Notes: generated by a model not told the origin, from the sequence alone. A DNA stretch of 64,000 bases from Ferrovibrio sp046297895 (GCF_046297895.1 NZ_JBKBHC010000004.1:124001-188000); one strand, 5' to 3'; shown: positions 1 through 12,083, numbered from the stretch's first letter. Program-made: numbers and translations.

Positions 1-11
1 GGAGGCGATCG

Positions 12-422
12 ATGGATCTGAAAAACGCCATGAAGATATCCGCCTCGGGCATGCGGGCGCAGGGTGAGCGCCTCAAGACCCTGGCGGAAAACATCGCCAA
101 TGCCGACTCCCTGGCCAAGACGCCGGGCGGCGATCCCTATCGGCGCAAGGTGATCAGCTTCAAGAGCGAGCTTGACCGCGCCACCGGTGCCAACCTGGTC
201 AAGGCCCAGCCGCCGAAGACCGACAGGTCGGATTTCGACCTCAAATACGACCCCGGTCATCCGGCCGCGAATGCCGATGGCTATGTCAAGATGCCCAATG
301 TCAAGACCGTGATCGAGATGGCCGACATGCGCGAGGCCCAGCGCACCTACGAGGCCAACCTGAACGTGGTCGATTCGGCGAAGCAGATGATCACCCGCAC
401 GGTTGATCTGCTGCGGAACTGA
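12..422 (+). CDS. flgC: Flagellar basal-body rod protein FlgC
   Basis: Proximal rod subunit of the flagellar basal body, exported by the flagellar type III system and assembled in the periplasm. The 136-residue length is normal for FlgC. The N-terminus has the rod/hook-family pattern (MKISASGMRAQ, then LAENIANADS) and the C-terminus has the matching coiled segment (MREAQRTYEANLNVVDSAKQM). A GGAGGCG ribosome site at 1-7 fixes the start. It leads straight into fliE, so flgB probably lies just outside the left edge. Family assignment is secure. Confidence 0.96.
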   Translation: MDLKNAMKISASGMRAQGERLKTLAENIANADSLAKTPGGDPYRRKVISFKSELDRATGANLVKAQPPKTDRSDFDLKYDPGHPAANADGYVKMPNVKTVIEMADMREAQRTYEANLNVVDSAKQMITRTVDLLRN

Positions 423-444
423 CCGGACGAGAGGAGGCTGAACC

Positions 445-744
445 ATGGCGGATCTTCGCATAGGCGGCGCGCTTCCCGGCCTATCGGCCACGCTGGCGAC
501 CGAAGATGCTGGCAAGGTCAAGGCCGGCGGCGGCTTTGGTGACATGCTCGGCGAGGCATTGCAGCAGGCCGTCAACGCATCCAAGCAATCCGAAGCCGTC
601 TCGGCCAGGGCCGTGGCCGGCAAAGCCGATGTTACCGACGTGGTGACGGCCGTGACCAACGCGGAAGTGGCCCTGGATACGGTTGTGGCGGTTCGCGACC
701 GCGTCATTTCGGCCTATCAGGAAATCATTCGTATGCCGATCTGA
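445..744 (+). CDS. fliE: Flagellar hook-basal body complex protein FliE
   Basis: FliE joins the MS ring to the rod and is needed for export of rod proteins. The 99-residue protein has the family layout: a variable N-terminus, then a conserved helical C-terminal half (FGDMLGEALQQAVNASKQSE, ending with VRDRVISAYQEIIRMPI). An AGAGGAGG ribosome site lies upstream of the ATG. It is 22 nt downstream of flgC, in the same operon. Confidence 0.95.
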   Translation: MADLRIGGALPGLSATLATEDAGKVKAGGGFGDMLGEALQQAVNASKQSEAVSARAVAGKADVTDVVTAVTNAEVALDTVVAVRDRVISAYQEIIRMPI

Positions 745-807
745 TCCGCATCCCCGGCTGGGGTTGTGGCAGACAATGCGCTATGGTCGGCGGCAGAGGA
801 CGAATCG

Positions 808-1074
808 ATGACGGCCGTCGAAGTAGTGGACATCATGCGCGAAGGCATCTGGGTGCTGATCAAGGTGGCTGGCCCATCGATGATCGTAAGCCTGGTGATC
901 GGCATCGTGATATCGCTGTTCCAGGCCCTGACCCAGCTGCAGGAGCCGACGCTGACCTTCGTGCCGAAAATCCTGGCGATCTTTGGCACCTTGGTGATCA
1001 CCATGCCCTTCATGATCGGCGCCATGGTGACCTTCATGGAGCAGATCGCCGGCCGCATCGCGGGTTTGCAGTAG
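808..1074 (+). CDS. fliQ: Flagellar biosynthesis protein FliQ
   Basis: Small inner-membrane subunit of the flagellar type III export gate. From this ATG the protein is 88 residues with two hydrophobic helices, and contains the family stretch FQALTQLQEPTLTFVPKI. An in-frame GTG at 766 would add 14 residues. The ATG at 808 is preferred because AGAGGA lies 7 nt upstream and the length then matches known FliQ. fliR follows 10 nt later. Confidence 0.95.
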   Translation: MTAVEVVDIMREGIWVLIKVAGPSMIVSLVIGIVISLFQALTQLQEPTLTFVPKILAIFGTLVITMPFMIGAMVTFMEQIAGRIAGLQ

Positions 1075-1084
1075 CGGGGCGGCC

Positions 1085-1849
1085 GTGCTGCAGGATTTCG
1101 TCGCCGGCAATGTCTATGCATTCATCCTGATTTTCTGCCGCCTCGGCGCCGCCATGATGACGCTGCCGGGCGTCGGCGAGAGTTCCGTGCCGGCCCGTGT
1201 CCGCCTCAGCATCGCCGTGCTCACGGCCGCTCTGTCCACGCCGATCCTGGGGCCGACGCTGCCGCCGATGCCGGCCCAGCCGTTCCATCTCGCGTTCCTG
1301 GTCGTCACCGAAATCGGCTTTGGTCTGGCTCTTGGCCTGATATCCCGCATGATCATGTCGGCCATGCATGTGGCGGGCACCATCATCGCCATGCAGGCCG
1401 GTCTGTCGGCGGCCATGTTCTTCGATCCGAACCAGGGTTCGCAGAGCGTCCTGATCAGCAGCGCGATGGTGTTCCTTGGCATTGCGCTGGTCTTTGCCAC
1501 CGACCTCCATCTGCTCGCCCTGCAGGCGGCCTATGACAGCTATGTGCTTTTCCCGCCCATGAAGGTTCCCGCCTTTGGCGATTTCGCCAATGTGGCGACC
1601 GACCTTGTGGGGTCGAGCTTTGCCGTTGGCGTCAAGATGTCGGCGCCATTCATCGTCTATGGCATCATCTTCAACGTTGCGCTCGGCCTGCTCAACCGCC
1701 TGATGCCGACCTTGCAGATTTTCTTCATCATGCAGGCGCCGCAGATCGCCACATCGCTGTTCGTGCTCGGGTTTTCGCTGGCGGCGATCGGAGTGATGTT
1801 CACCACGCGCTACGAGGAGCTGATCGCCCAGTTCCTCGTGCGGCGCTAG
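1085..1849 (+). CDS. fliR: Flagellar biosynthesis protein FliR
   Basis: Export-gate membrane protein that forms the core channel with FliP and FliQ. The 254-residue product has about six hydrophobic segments and FliR signatures near GVGESSVPARVRLSIAVL and LGLISRMIMSAMHVAGTIIA. It starts with GTG. It is followed 9 nt later by flhB, the usual order fliQ-fliR-flhB. Confidence 0.95.
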   Translation: MLQDFVAGNVYAFILIFCRLGAAMMTLPGVGESSVPARVRLSIAVLTAALSTPILGPTLPPMPAQPFHLAFLVVTEIGFGLALGLISRMIMSAMHVAGTIIAMQAGLSAAMFFDPNQGSQSVLISSAMVFLGIALVFATDLHLLALQAAYDSYVLFPPMKVPAFGDFANVATDLVGSSFAVGVKMSAPFIVYGIIFNVALGLLNRLMPTLQIFFIMQAPQIATSLFVLGFSLAAIGVMFTTRYEELIAQFLVRR

Positions 1850-1858
1850 GAGGCGGCA

Positions 1859-2959
1859 ATGTCGGAAGATGCCGATCCAGAATCCAAAACGGAAGACCCT
1901 TCCAGTAAACGGCTTGCCGACGCCGCCAAACAGGGCAACATCGCCAAGTCGCAGGAAATCAGTCATCTGTTCGTCTTCATGGCGGCAGCCCTGTTGTTGT
2001 GGCTGATGGGCGATCTGATGTCGCGCCGCGTGATCGGTTCGACGCTGGTGTTTTTCGAGCAGCCGCACCGCATTCCCATCGATGCCAGTCACCTGACCCG
2101 GCTGGCTGTCGACATGATGCTGGATCTTGGTCTGGTGGTCAGTCCGGTGCTGGGCGTGTTCATCGTCTTCAGCCTGGCGGCGAGCATCATCCAGAATCCG
2201 CCGATGTTCACGCCGGAGAAGATCAAGCCGGACATCGCCAAGCTTTCGCCGATTGCCGGCCTCAAGCGCATCTTCTCGGTTCAGGGCGCCGTCGAATTCG
2301 TCAAGAACCTGATCAAGGTTTGTATCATAGGCGCCATTCTGTTCGCCATCCTGGTTCCCGAACTCGACAAGCTGGAGGCGCTGATCGAGCTTGACCTGTC
2401 GGTCATCCTTCCTTTCTGCATCACCATCGTGCTCAAGCTGCTGGGGTCGCTGATCGGCATCATGGCCGTGGTGTCGGTCGCCGATTACCTGTACCAGCGC
2501 TACAATTTCATGAAACAGCTCCGCATGACCAAGCAGGAGGTCAAGGACGAGCACAAGGAAACCGAGGGCGATCCGGTCGTGAAGGCGCGCCTGCGGCAGT
2601 TGCGCATGCAGCGCGTGCGCAAGCGCATGATGGCTGCCGTGCCCGAGGCGAGCGTGGTGATCACTAACCCGACGCATTATGCCGTCGCCCTGAAATACGA
2701 ATCCGGACAATCCGAGGCGCCGATCGTCGTGGCCAAGGGCGTCGATGTGTTGGCGCGGCGCATTCGCGAGATCGCCACCGAACACAAGGTGCCGATCGTG
2801 GAAAACCCGCCGCTGGCCCGTGCGCTCTACAAGGTCGAGCTGGACCAGCCGATCCCCATAGATCATTACCGCGCCGTGGCCGAGGTGATTTCCTACATCA
2901 TGCGCCTGAAGGATGGCCACGACGCACGCTACGAGCCCAAGGTCGAGACGGTCGAGTAG
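1859..2959 (+). CDS. flhB: Flagellar export switch protein FlhB
   Basis: Inner-membrane export protein that switches substrate specificity from rod/hook to filament. The 366-residue protein has an acidic/polar N-terminus, four transmembrane segments, and a cytoplasmic C-domain carrying the self-cleavage motif Asn-Pro-Thr-His at about residue 270. An AGGAGG ribosome site sits just before the ATG. Last clear flagellar gene of the operon; the next gene starts 4 nt after its stop codon. Confidence 0.96.
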   Translation: MSEDADPESKTEDPSSKRLADAAKQGNIAKSQEISHLFVFMAAALLLWLMGDLMSRRVIGSTLVFFEQPHRIPIDASHLTRLAVDMMLDLGLVVSPVLGVFIVFSLAASIIQNPPMFTPEKIKPDIAKLSPIAGLKRIFSVQGAVEFVKNLIKVCIIGAILFAILVPELDKLEALIELDLSVILPFCITIVLKLLGSLIGIMAVVSVADYLYQRYNFMKQLRMTKQEVKDEHKETEGDPVVKARLRQLRMQRVRKRMMAAVPEASVVITNPTHYAVALKYESGQSEAPIVVAKGVDVLARRIREIATEHKVPIVENPPLARALYKVELDQPIPIDHYRAVAEVISYIMRLKDGHDARYEPKVETVE

Positions 2960-2963
2960 CGCA

Positions 2964-5273
2964 ATGCCATTGTCTTTCCTCTCGCTGATCGGATCGCCGC
3001 GCCGCGCCGCCTGGCTGCTGGCCGAGGCTAGCCCGTTTGCCCGCGCCGTCACCCGCGGGGGCAGCCTGCTTGCCGCCAATACCGCCTATCGCGTGCTGGC
3101 CGGTCGTCTGGGCCGGGAAGGCGGCCTGGCGCCGGAGCAGTTGCTGGCAGACGAGATAGGCAATGCTGAAATCCTGTCGCGCTTGCGTGCCCTGCTGCCG
3201 CTGGGCCGCGCCGTGCAGGAGGATTTTCCGTTCCATCTGGACGCGGATACCTTGTTGCTGCGCGTCACCGGCATGCTGGCGCCCGGCCGGCGTGACTGGG
3301 TGATCTGGGACATCCAGGAAGTGCCCGACAATGCCGCCGCCCTGGTGGCGGTGCGACAGCAGCGCGATGAACTCGCGGCTTTCATCGACAATGCCCCGGT
3401 CGGCCTGTATTCCGTGGCGCCCGACGGCCGTTTCCTGTTCGCCAACCGCACCTTCGCCGCCTGGCTGGGCCTGCAGCCCGAACAGCTGGTCGGTGGCGAT
3501 CTCGGCCTGTCCGACGTGCTGCAGCATGGCGAGGGCCGCGAAGGCGAGGCCATGACGCCCGATTGGGACGGCGGCGAGGCCAAATTGAAACCGGTCGGTG
3601 CCGACCGCAGCGGCCTGCGCCTGGTCAGCGTCAGCCAGAGTGCGATTGCCGATCCTGAAGGGCATCCGCTGCGCTACAGCGCCGTGGTGCATGATCTGGG
3701 CCTGGAGTTGCGCCAGCGCGGCACGCTGCGCCCGGTCGAGGCCGAGTTCCGGCGCTTCTTCGACCAGGCGCCGATCGGCATCCTGGTGTTGGATGCCGCC
3801 GGCACGATACGCGAGGCCAATGCCGCCTTCGCCATGCTGTGCGGCCGCGACGACTGGCTGGGCCAGCGTCTGGCTGCCCTGGTGCGCGAGGAGGATGCGC
3901 TGGCCCTTACTAGGCATCTGATTGCACTGCGGCGCGGAGAGATTTTCGGGCGCCCGCTGGAGGTGCGCCTGGCCGGCCCGCGCGAGCGCGTGGTGGAGGT
4001 CTTCGCAGCCTCTTCCGCCGAGCGCGACGACGGCCAGTCCGCGCAACTGGTCTATCTGGTCGACACCACCGAACAGCGTAACCTGCAGACCCAGTTTCAT
4101 CAGAGCCAGAAGATGCAGGCCGTCGGTCAGCTCGCCGGCGGCATCGCGCACGATTTCAACAACCTGCTCACGGCGATGATCGGTTTCTGCGATCTGCTGC
4201 TGCAGCGCCTGCAACCGGGCGATCAATCCTTCGCCGATGTCATGCAGATCAAGCAGAATGCCAGCCGTGCCGCCAACCTGGTACGCCAGCTGCTGGCCTT
4301 CTCGCGCCAGCAGACCCTGGTGCCCAAGGTGCTGGATGTCACCGATGTTCTGGCGGACCTGCGCAACCTGATCGGCCGCCTGATCGGCGAGACCATCACG
4401 CTGACCATGACGCATGGCCGCGATCTCGGCCTGGTGAAGGTGGACCAGGGCCAACTGGAGCAGGTGATCATCAACCTCGCGGTCAACGCGCGCGACGCCA
4501 TGAGCGAAGGCGGCGAACTCACGATCCGCACCCGCAACCATCATGTCGACCGCGCCACCGAGCTCGGCGCCGAAACGGTTCCGCCCGGCGACTATGTGCT
4601 GATCGAGGTCTGGGATACCGGCCACGGCATCGCACCCGAGCACATGGCCAAGATATTCGATCCCTTCTTCACCACCAAGGCGGTCGGCGCCGGCACCGGC
4701 CTGGGGCTGTCCACCGTTTACGGCATCATCAAGCAGACCGGCGGCTTCATCCATGTCGAGAGCGCGCCGGGCGAGGGGGCCTGCTTCCGCATTTACCTGC
4801 CGCGCTATCGGCCCAGGCCGGAAGAGGTTGCCGCCAGCCGCAACGAGGCGCGCGCCGATGCCCGCGACCTCACCGGCCGCGGCCTGGTGCTGCTGGTGGA
4901 AGACGAGGATGCCGTGCGCGCCTTCGCCGCCCGGGCGTTGCGCAACAAGGGCTACACCGTGATCGAGGCTGCTTCGGGCGAGCAGGCGCTTGCCCTGCCG
5001 ACCGAGCAGCTCAACCGGGTGGAACTGCTGATCTCGGACGTGGTGATGCCCAATCTGGACGGCCCCAGCCTGGCGGCCGCCCTGCGCCAGAGCCGGCCGG
5101 ACCTGAAAATTCTGTTTATCTCTGGTTATGCTGAAGACAGTTTACGCTCGAATATGGCGAAATCGCCCCATGTAAACTTCCTTCCCAAGCCATTTTCCCT
5201 CAGCCAACTGGCCGGAAAAGTGAAGGAAGTGATGGATGCGGAGCCGCCCGGCGGGAATCGCCCGGCAGGCTGA
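2964..5273 (+). CDS. cckA: CckA-like hybrid sensor histidine kinase
   Basis: Hybrid kinase, about 769 residues. Order seen: an N-terminal region, two PAS-like domains (around FIDNAPVGLYSV and FDQAPIGILVLDAAG), HisKA with the phospho-acceptor His near residue 396 (GGIAHDFNNLL), a GHKL ATPase domain (NLAVNARDAM, DTGHGI, GTGLGLSTVYGI), and a C-terminal receiver with its Asp near residue 692 (ISDVVMPNLDGP). This is the CckA layout. CckA drives the ChpT-CtrA phosphorelay controlling cell cycle and/or motility in Alphaproteobacteria. Unlike typical CckA, no N-terminal transmembrane helices are visible. The ATG at 2964 is chosen because an upstream extension would overlap flhB. The position between flhB and recA supports the CckA assignment; a different hybrid kinase is possible. 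Confidence 0.82.
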   Translation: MPLSFLSLIGSPRRAAWLLAEASPFARAVTRGGSLLAANTAYRVLAGRLGREGGLAPEQLLADEIGNAEILSRLRALLPLGRAVQEDFPFHLDADTLLLRVTGMLAPGRRDWVIWDIQEVPDNAAALVAVRQQRDELAAFIDNAPVGLYSVAPDGRFLFANRTFAAWLGLQPEQLVGGDLGLSDVLQHGEGREGEAMTPDWDGGEAKLKPVGADRSGLRLVSVSQSAIADPEGHPLRYSAVVHDLGLELRQRGTLRPVEAEFRRFFDQAPIGILVLDAAGTIREANAAFAMLCGRDDWLGQRLAALVREEDALALTRHLIALRRGEIFGRPLEVRLAGPRERVVEVFAASSAERDDGQSAQLVYLVDTTEQRNLQTQFHQSQKMQAVGQLAGGIAHDFNNLLTAMIGFCDLLLQRLQPGDQSFADVMQIKQNASRAANLVRQLLAFSRQQTLVPKVLDVTDVLADLRNLIGRLIGETITLTMTHGRDLGLVKVDQGQLEQVIINLAVNARDAMSEGGELTIRTRNHHVDRATELGAETVPPGDYVLIEVWDTGHGIAPEHMAKIFDPFFTTKAVGAGTGLGLSTVYGIIKQTGGFIHVESAPGEGACFRIYLPRYRPRPEEVAASRNEARADARDLTGRGLVLLVEDEDAVRAFAARALRNKGYTVIEAASGEQALALPTEQLNRVELLISDVVMPNLDGPSLAAALRQSRPDLKILFISGYAEDSLRSNMAKSPHVNFLPKPFSLSQLAGKVKEVMDAEPPGGNRPAG

Positions 5274-5303
5274 ACGCCCGCGAACCAGACCAAAATACAG
5301 CCA

Positions 5304-5318
5304 GAACATCCTGCGAAT
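5304..5318. promoter_or_regulatory. Possible LexA (SOS) box upstream of recA
   Basis: GAAC, seven bases, then GAAT: one base away from the alphaproteobacterial SOS box GAAC-N7-GAAC (GTTC-N7-GTTC on the other strand). It lies 130 bp upstream of the recA start, in the only gap before the gene. A second GAAC at 5383-5386 lacks a matching half. Weak call. Confidence 0.35.
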
Positions 5319-5447
5319 AAAATGGAAAATCCCTGTCGGGGCAGGGGGTTGTGGATTTTACTGGACAACGGCAACGATATGAGAACATATAGGGTCATTA
5401 GCGCGTATCGTTGCAAATCCACCGGCCCCATGAAAGGATGCCCCGCA

Positions 5448-6521
5448 ATGTCGTCCCCCAATCTTCGCGTCGTGGAAAAAGAGAACATGGACAAGGGTAA
5501 GGCGCTGGAAGCCGCGCTCTCGCAGATCGAGCGCACCTTCGGCAAAGGCTCCGTGATGAAGCTGGGGGCGCGCCAGAATATCGAGATCGAATCGGTCTCG
5601 ACCGGCTCGCTCGGCCTCGACATCGCCCTGGGCATCGGTGGCCTGCCGCGCGGCCGCATCGTCGAGATCTACGGTCCGGAAAGTTCGGGCAAGACCACCA
5701 TCGCCCTGCACGTGGTCGCCGAGGCCCAGAAGAAGGGCGGCACCTGCGCCTTCGTGGATGCCGAGCATGCCCTCGATCCCTCCTATGCCCGCAAGCTGGG
5801 CGTCAATATCGGTGAATTGCTGATTTCCCAGCCGGATACCGGTGAGCAGGCGCTGGAAATCGCCGACACGCTGGTGCGCTCGGGCGCCGTCGACGTGCTG
5901 GTGGTCGACTCCGTCGCCGCCCTGGTGCCGCAGGCCGAACTGGAAGGCGAGATGGGCGACACCCATGTGGGCCTGCAGGCGCGCCTGATGAGTCAGGCCC
6001 TGCGCAAGCTCACCGCCTCGATCGCCAAGTCCAACACCATGGTGATCTTCATCAACCAGATCCGCATGAAGATCGGCGTGATGTTCGGCAACCCGGAAAC
6101 CACCACCGGCGGCAACGCGCTGAAATTCTACGCCTCGGTCCGCCTCGACGTGCGCCGCATCGGCTCGATCAAGGTGCGCGACGAGGTGGTCGGCAACCAG
6201 ACCCGCGTGAAAGTGGTGAAGAACAAGGTGGCCCCGCCGTTCAAGGTGGTCGATTTCGATATCATGTACGGCGAGGGCATCTCCAAGACCGGCGAGCTGA
6301 TCGACTTGGGCGTGAAGGCCAATGTGGTCGACAAGTCGGGCGCCTGGTTCTCCTTCGACAGCCAGCGCATTGGCCAGGGCCGTGAGGCCGCCAAGCAATT
6401 CCTCAAGGAAAATCCGGAGGTTGCCGAAAAGATTGAAGCCGCCGTCAAGGCCAATTCGGGCATCGTGGCCGCCGCCATCGATGCGGGCGCGGATGCCGCC
6501 GAGACCGAGGACGCGGATTGA
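5448..6521 (+). CDS. recA: Recombinase RecA
   Basis: DNA strand-exchange ATPase for homologous recombination and co-protease for LexA. The 357-residue product is the normal length, with Walker A GPESSGKTT and the family blocks ALEAALSQIERTFGKGSVMK and NQIRMKIGVMFGNPETTTGG. The reading frame is open back to 5322, but homology begins at the ATG at 5448, which has AAAGGA upstream. An acidic Ala-rich tail ends the protein. A strong terminator follows. Confidence 0.98.
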   Translation: MSSPNLRVVEKENMDKGKALEAALSQIERTFGKGSVMKLGARQNIEIESVSTGSLGLDIALGIGGLPRGRIVEIYGPESSGKTTIALHVVAEAQKKGGTCAFVDAEHALDPSYARKLGVNIGELLISQPDTGEQALEIADTLVRSGAVDVLVVDSVAALVPQAELEGEMGDTHVGLQARLMSQALRKLTASIAKSNTMVIFINQIRMKIGVMFGNPETTTGGNALKFYASVRLDVRRIGSIKVRDEVVGNQTRVKVVKNKVAPPFKVVDFDIMYGEGISKTGELIDLGVKANVVDKSGAWFSFDSQRIGQGREAAKQFLKENPEVAEKIEAAVKANSGIVAAAIDAGADAAETEDAD

Positions 6522-6576
6522 TTTTTCCCCTCGCGCCGCTATCTGGCGGCGTATGAGTTCTCTCCTCCATGGGAAC

Positions 6577-6610
6577 CCCGGTACCGGAGCTCGGTACCGG
6601 GTTTTTTTTT
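6577..6610 (+). terminator. Intrinsic terminator after recA
   Basis: Perfect 10-bp stem (CCCGGTACCG at 6577-6586 with CGGTACCGGG at 6592-6601), a 5-nt loop, and nine T residues at 6602-6610. One of the strongest terminators in the window; it separates recA from alaS. Confidence 0.93.
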
Positions 6611-6802
6611 GCCCTGAAGTCGGGCGGTTAACAGCATTCCACCCGCCTTTCCGCTGGCTGGACAGGGGTTTCCCGGGGCGTTAATTAAGTCCTCTTGCCG
6701 GGTGGCCCGGGGGCGCAATCCTCCGGCCCGGGCCTGGCCCAGACAGCAGAAATTCCGCCGGTCGGCTTCCCCGCCGCCGGCCAGATCAGGGGTGTGAAGT
6801 CC

Positions 6803-9444
<2,642 letters not shown>

Positions 9445-9448
<4 letters not shown>

Positions 9449-10668
9449 CCTCGGGGCGCTACAAGCGCCACGCCGCCGCCACGGCCGACGGGGGCTGGCG
9501 GCGCTTCTGCTTCGATCTGCTGGCCGATGACCAGGCCGATGCCGGTCTTGGCCACAGGCTGGTCTCGGGCCTGATCCTGCTCGGCATCGTGGCCTGCGCG
9601 CTCGCCATCGTGCTGGTCACCGTACCGGGACTGGATGCGCGCAGCGGTTTCTGGCTCGACCGCGTGCGCGAGGCCACCGACATCCTCTTCACGGTCGAAT
9701 ACCTGCTGCGCATCTGGATCGCGCCGGACTACATCCATGCCGGCCGGGTCGGCGCGACGTCGATGCGTCGGCGTTACATGACGTCATTCCTCGGCGTCAT
9801 CGATCTGCTGGTGATCCTGCCCTTCTGGATCAACCTGGTGGTGCCGTTCCCGCGCGACCTGTTCCTGACCCTGGAAATGTTCACGCTGTTCAAGCTGGCG
9901 CGTTACCTGCCGGGCCTGGGGCTTGTGGCCGGCGTACTGCGGCGTGAATTGTCGGCCCTTGGCGCGGCGCTCATGACTGTCGGCGTGCTGCTGGTGATCG
10001 CTTCCTGCATCATGTACGTGCTGGAGAACGAGGCCCAGCCCGAGGTATTCGGCTCGATCCCGCAGGCCTTGTGGTGGGGCATCGTGACGGTGGGCTCGGT
10101 CGGTTATGGCGACATGATTCCGGTCACGCCGCTGGGCAAGCTGTTCAATGGCTTCGTCATCGTGCTGGGCGTGGCCACCTTTGCGATACCCGCCGGCCTG
10201 CTCGCCTCGGGTTTCGCCGAGGAATTCAAGCGCCGCGAATTCATGGTCACTTGGCGCGCGGTGGCATCGTTGCCGCTGTTCAGCCAGCTCGACGCCAGTT
10301 CGATTGCCGAAATCGCCAGCCTGCTCAAGCCCCAGGTGGTGCCGGCCGGCGCGGTGATCGTGCGCAAGGGCGATCGCGCCGAGGCGATGTTCTTCATCAT
10401 GGCCGGCGAGGTGGAGGTGGAAATCCTGCCCGAGCCCGTGGTGCTGGGGGCGGGCCAGCATTTCGGCGAAATCGCGCTGCTCAACCGCACCGATCGCACC
10501 GCCACGGTCAGCGCGGTATCGGCCTGCCGCCTGCTGGCGCTCGAGGTGGCGGATTTCCAGCGCCTGCTGCAGGTGCATCCCACGATCCGCGAACATATCG
10601 CCAGTCTGGCCGAGCAGCGCACGGCGCAAAGAAAAACGGCGGAGGGCGATCTGCCCCCCGCCGTCTGA
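9445..10668 (+). CDS. Voltage-gated K+ channel with cyclic-nucleotide-binding domain
   Basis: The 407-residue membrane protein has six predicted helices: a voltage-sensor-like S1-S4 region, then a pore with the K+ selectivity filter TVGSVGYGD at residues 215-223. A C-terminal cyclic-nucleotide-binding domain follows, with the phosphate-binding cassette FGEIALLNRTDRTATV. This matches MloK1-type prokaryotic channels gated by cAMP. The GTG start overlaps the alaS stop by 4 nt, so translation is probably coupled. The S4-like helix is weakly charged, so voltage sensing is uncertain. The last codons contain the icd terminator hairpin of the opposite strand. Confidence 0.9.
10627..10664 (-). terminator. 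Intrinsic terminator for icd, inside the channel gene 3' end
   Basis: Read on the minus strand, a stem ACGGCGG/CCGCCGT plus GGGC/GCCC, with one mismatch and a 5-nt loop, is followed by TTTTTCTTT. On the plus strand no T tract follows. It therefore fits termination of the leftward icd transcript while encoding the C-terminus of the convergent channel gene. Confidence 0.7.
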
Positions 10669-10692
10669 TCGGCCTGTGTCTGGTGTAATCGC

Positions 10693-11904
10693 TTACGCCA
10701 GCGCCTTCTTCAGGTTCTCGTCGATCTTGTCGAGGAACTTCTGGGTGGTCAGCCAGGGCTGGTCCTTCGAGATCAGGATGGCCAGGTCCTTGGTCATGAA
10801 GCCGGCTTCCACCGTCTCGATGCAGACCTTCTCCAGCGTCCTGGCGAACTTGTCCAGATCGGCGTTGTTGTCCAGCTTGGCGCGATGCATCAGGCCGCGC
10901 GTCCAGGCGAAGATCGAGGCGATCGGGTTGGTCGAGGTCTCGCGGCCGGCCTGGTGTTCGCGATAGTGGCGCGTCACCGTGCCGTGGGCGGCTTCGGCCT
11001 CCACGGTCTTGCCGTCCGGCGTCATCAGCACGCTGGTCATCAGGCCCAGCGAGCCGAAGCCCTGCGCCACCACGTCGGACTGCACGTCGCCGTCGTAGTT
11101 CTTGCAGGCCCAGACGAACTTGCCCGACCACTTGATGGCGCAGGCCACCATGTCGTCGATCAGGCGGTGTTCGTAGGTGATGCCGGCCGCCTTGAACTTG
11201 TCGGCGAACTCGGTGTTGAACACCTCTTCGAACAGGTCCTTGAAGCGGCCGTCATAGGCCTTGAGGATCGTGTTCTTGGTCGACATGTAGAGCGGCCAGC
11301 CGCGCACCAGCGAATAGTTCATGCTGGCGCGCGCGAAGTCGCGGATCGAGTCGTCGAGGTTGTACATCGCCATGGCGACGCCGCTGCCGGGGGCCTTGAA
11401 GACCTCCTTCTCGATCACCTTGCCGTCCTCGCCGACGAACTTGATGGTCAGCGTGCCCTTGCCGGGGAAGCGGAAGTCGGTGGCGCGGTACTGGTCGCCG
11501 AAGGCATGGCGGCCGACCACGATCGGATCGTTCCAGTGCGGCACCAGGCGCGGCACGTTCTTGCAGATGATCGGCTCGCGGAAGATCGTGCCGCCCAGGA
11601 TGTTGCGGATGGTGCCGTTCGGCGACTTCCACATTTCCTTCAGATTGAATTCCTTCACGCGGGCTTCGTCCGGCGTGATGGTGGCGCATTTCACGCCAAC
11701 GCCATGCTTGAGGATGGCATGGGCGGAGTCGATGGTGACCTGGTCGTTGGTCTTGTCGCGGTATTCGACGCCGAGATCGAAATAGAGCAGATCGACGTCG
11801 AGATAGGGGAGGATCAGCTTCTCCTTGATGAACTTCCAGATGATCCGGGTCATCTCGTCGCCGTCGAGCTCGACGACCGGATTCTTCACCTTGATTTTCG
11901 CCAT
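10693..11904 (-). CDS. icd: NADP-dependent isocitrate dehydrogenase
   Basis: TCA-cycle enzyme converting isocitrate to 2-oxoglutarate, CO2 and NADPH. The 403-residue product belongs to the eukaryote-like type II family common in Alphaproteobacteria: N-terminal NPVVELDGDEMTRIIW, substrate-binding region around SPNGTIRNILGGTIFREPI, and AAHGTVTRHYREHQ near the C-terminus. The ATG at 11904 has GGAGGG 8 nt upstream; the frame opens farther upstream, but conservation starts here. Transcribed alone or with the LOG gene, towards the embedded terminator. Confidence 0.97.
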   Translation of the reverse strand: MAKIKVKNPVVELDGDEMTRIIWKFIKEKLILPYLDVDLLYFDLGVEYRDKTNDQVTIDSAHAILKHGVGVKCATITPDEARVKEFNLKEMWKSPNGTIRNILGGTIFREPIICKNVPRLVPHWNDPIVVGRHAFGDQYRATDFRFPGKGTLTIKFVGEDGKVIEKEVFKAPGSGVAMAMYNLDDSIRDFARASMNYSLVRGWPLYMSTKNTILKAYDGRFKDLFEEVFNTEFADKFKAAGITYEHRLIDDMVACAIKWSGKFVWACKNYDGDVQSDVVAQGFGSLGLMTSVLMTPDGKTVEAEAAHGTVTRHYREHQAGRETSTNPIASIFAWTRGLMHRAKLDNNADLDKFARTLEKVCIETVEAGFMTKDLAILISKDQPWLTTQKFLDKIDENLKKALA

Positions 11905-12042
11905 AAGACAGATCCCTCCACGGTGTCGGTTGCGTTTCGTCAGGTGGCCGGACCCTAGCAAAGCGGGCCGTCCGGGCAAAGGCCTTGGCCCCCGGAAGTC
12001 GGGTGGATTTAAACTCTAGTCTAGGCGAGAAAAGGTCAAAGT

Positions 12043-12060
12043 GCCGCCATTTCCGGCGGC
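12043..12060 (-). terminator. Possible hairpin after the LOG-family gene
   Basis: Inverted repeat GCCGCC/GGCGGC with a 6-nt loop, followed on the minus strand by a loose T-rich stretch. It could attenuate read-through from the LOG gene into icd. Weak T tract, so low confidence. Confidence 0.35.
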
Positions 12061-12083
12061 TCCCGACGGCGGCGGGGCGTGGG

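Noticed and set aside
5383..5397. Second LexA-type box just before recA
   Set aside because: GAAC is followed after seven bases by GTCA, not GAAC, so half the site is missing.
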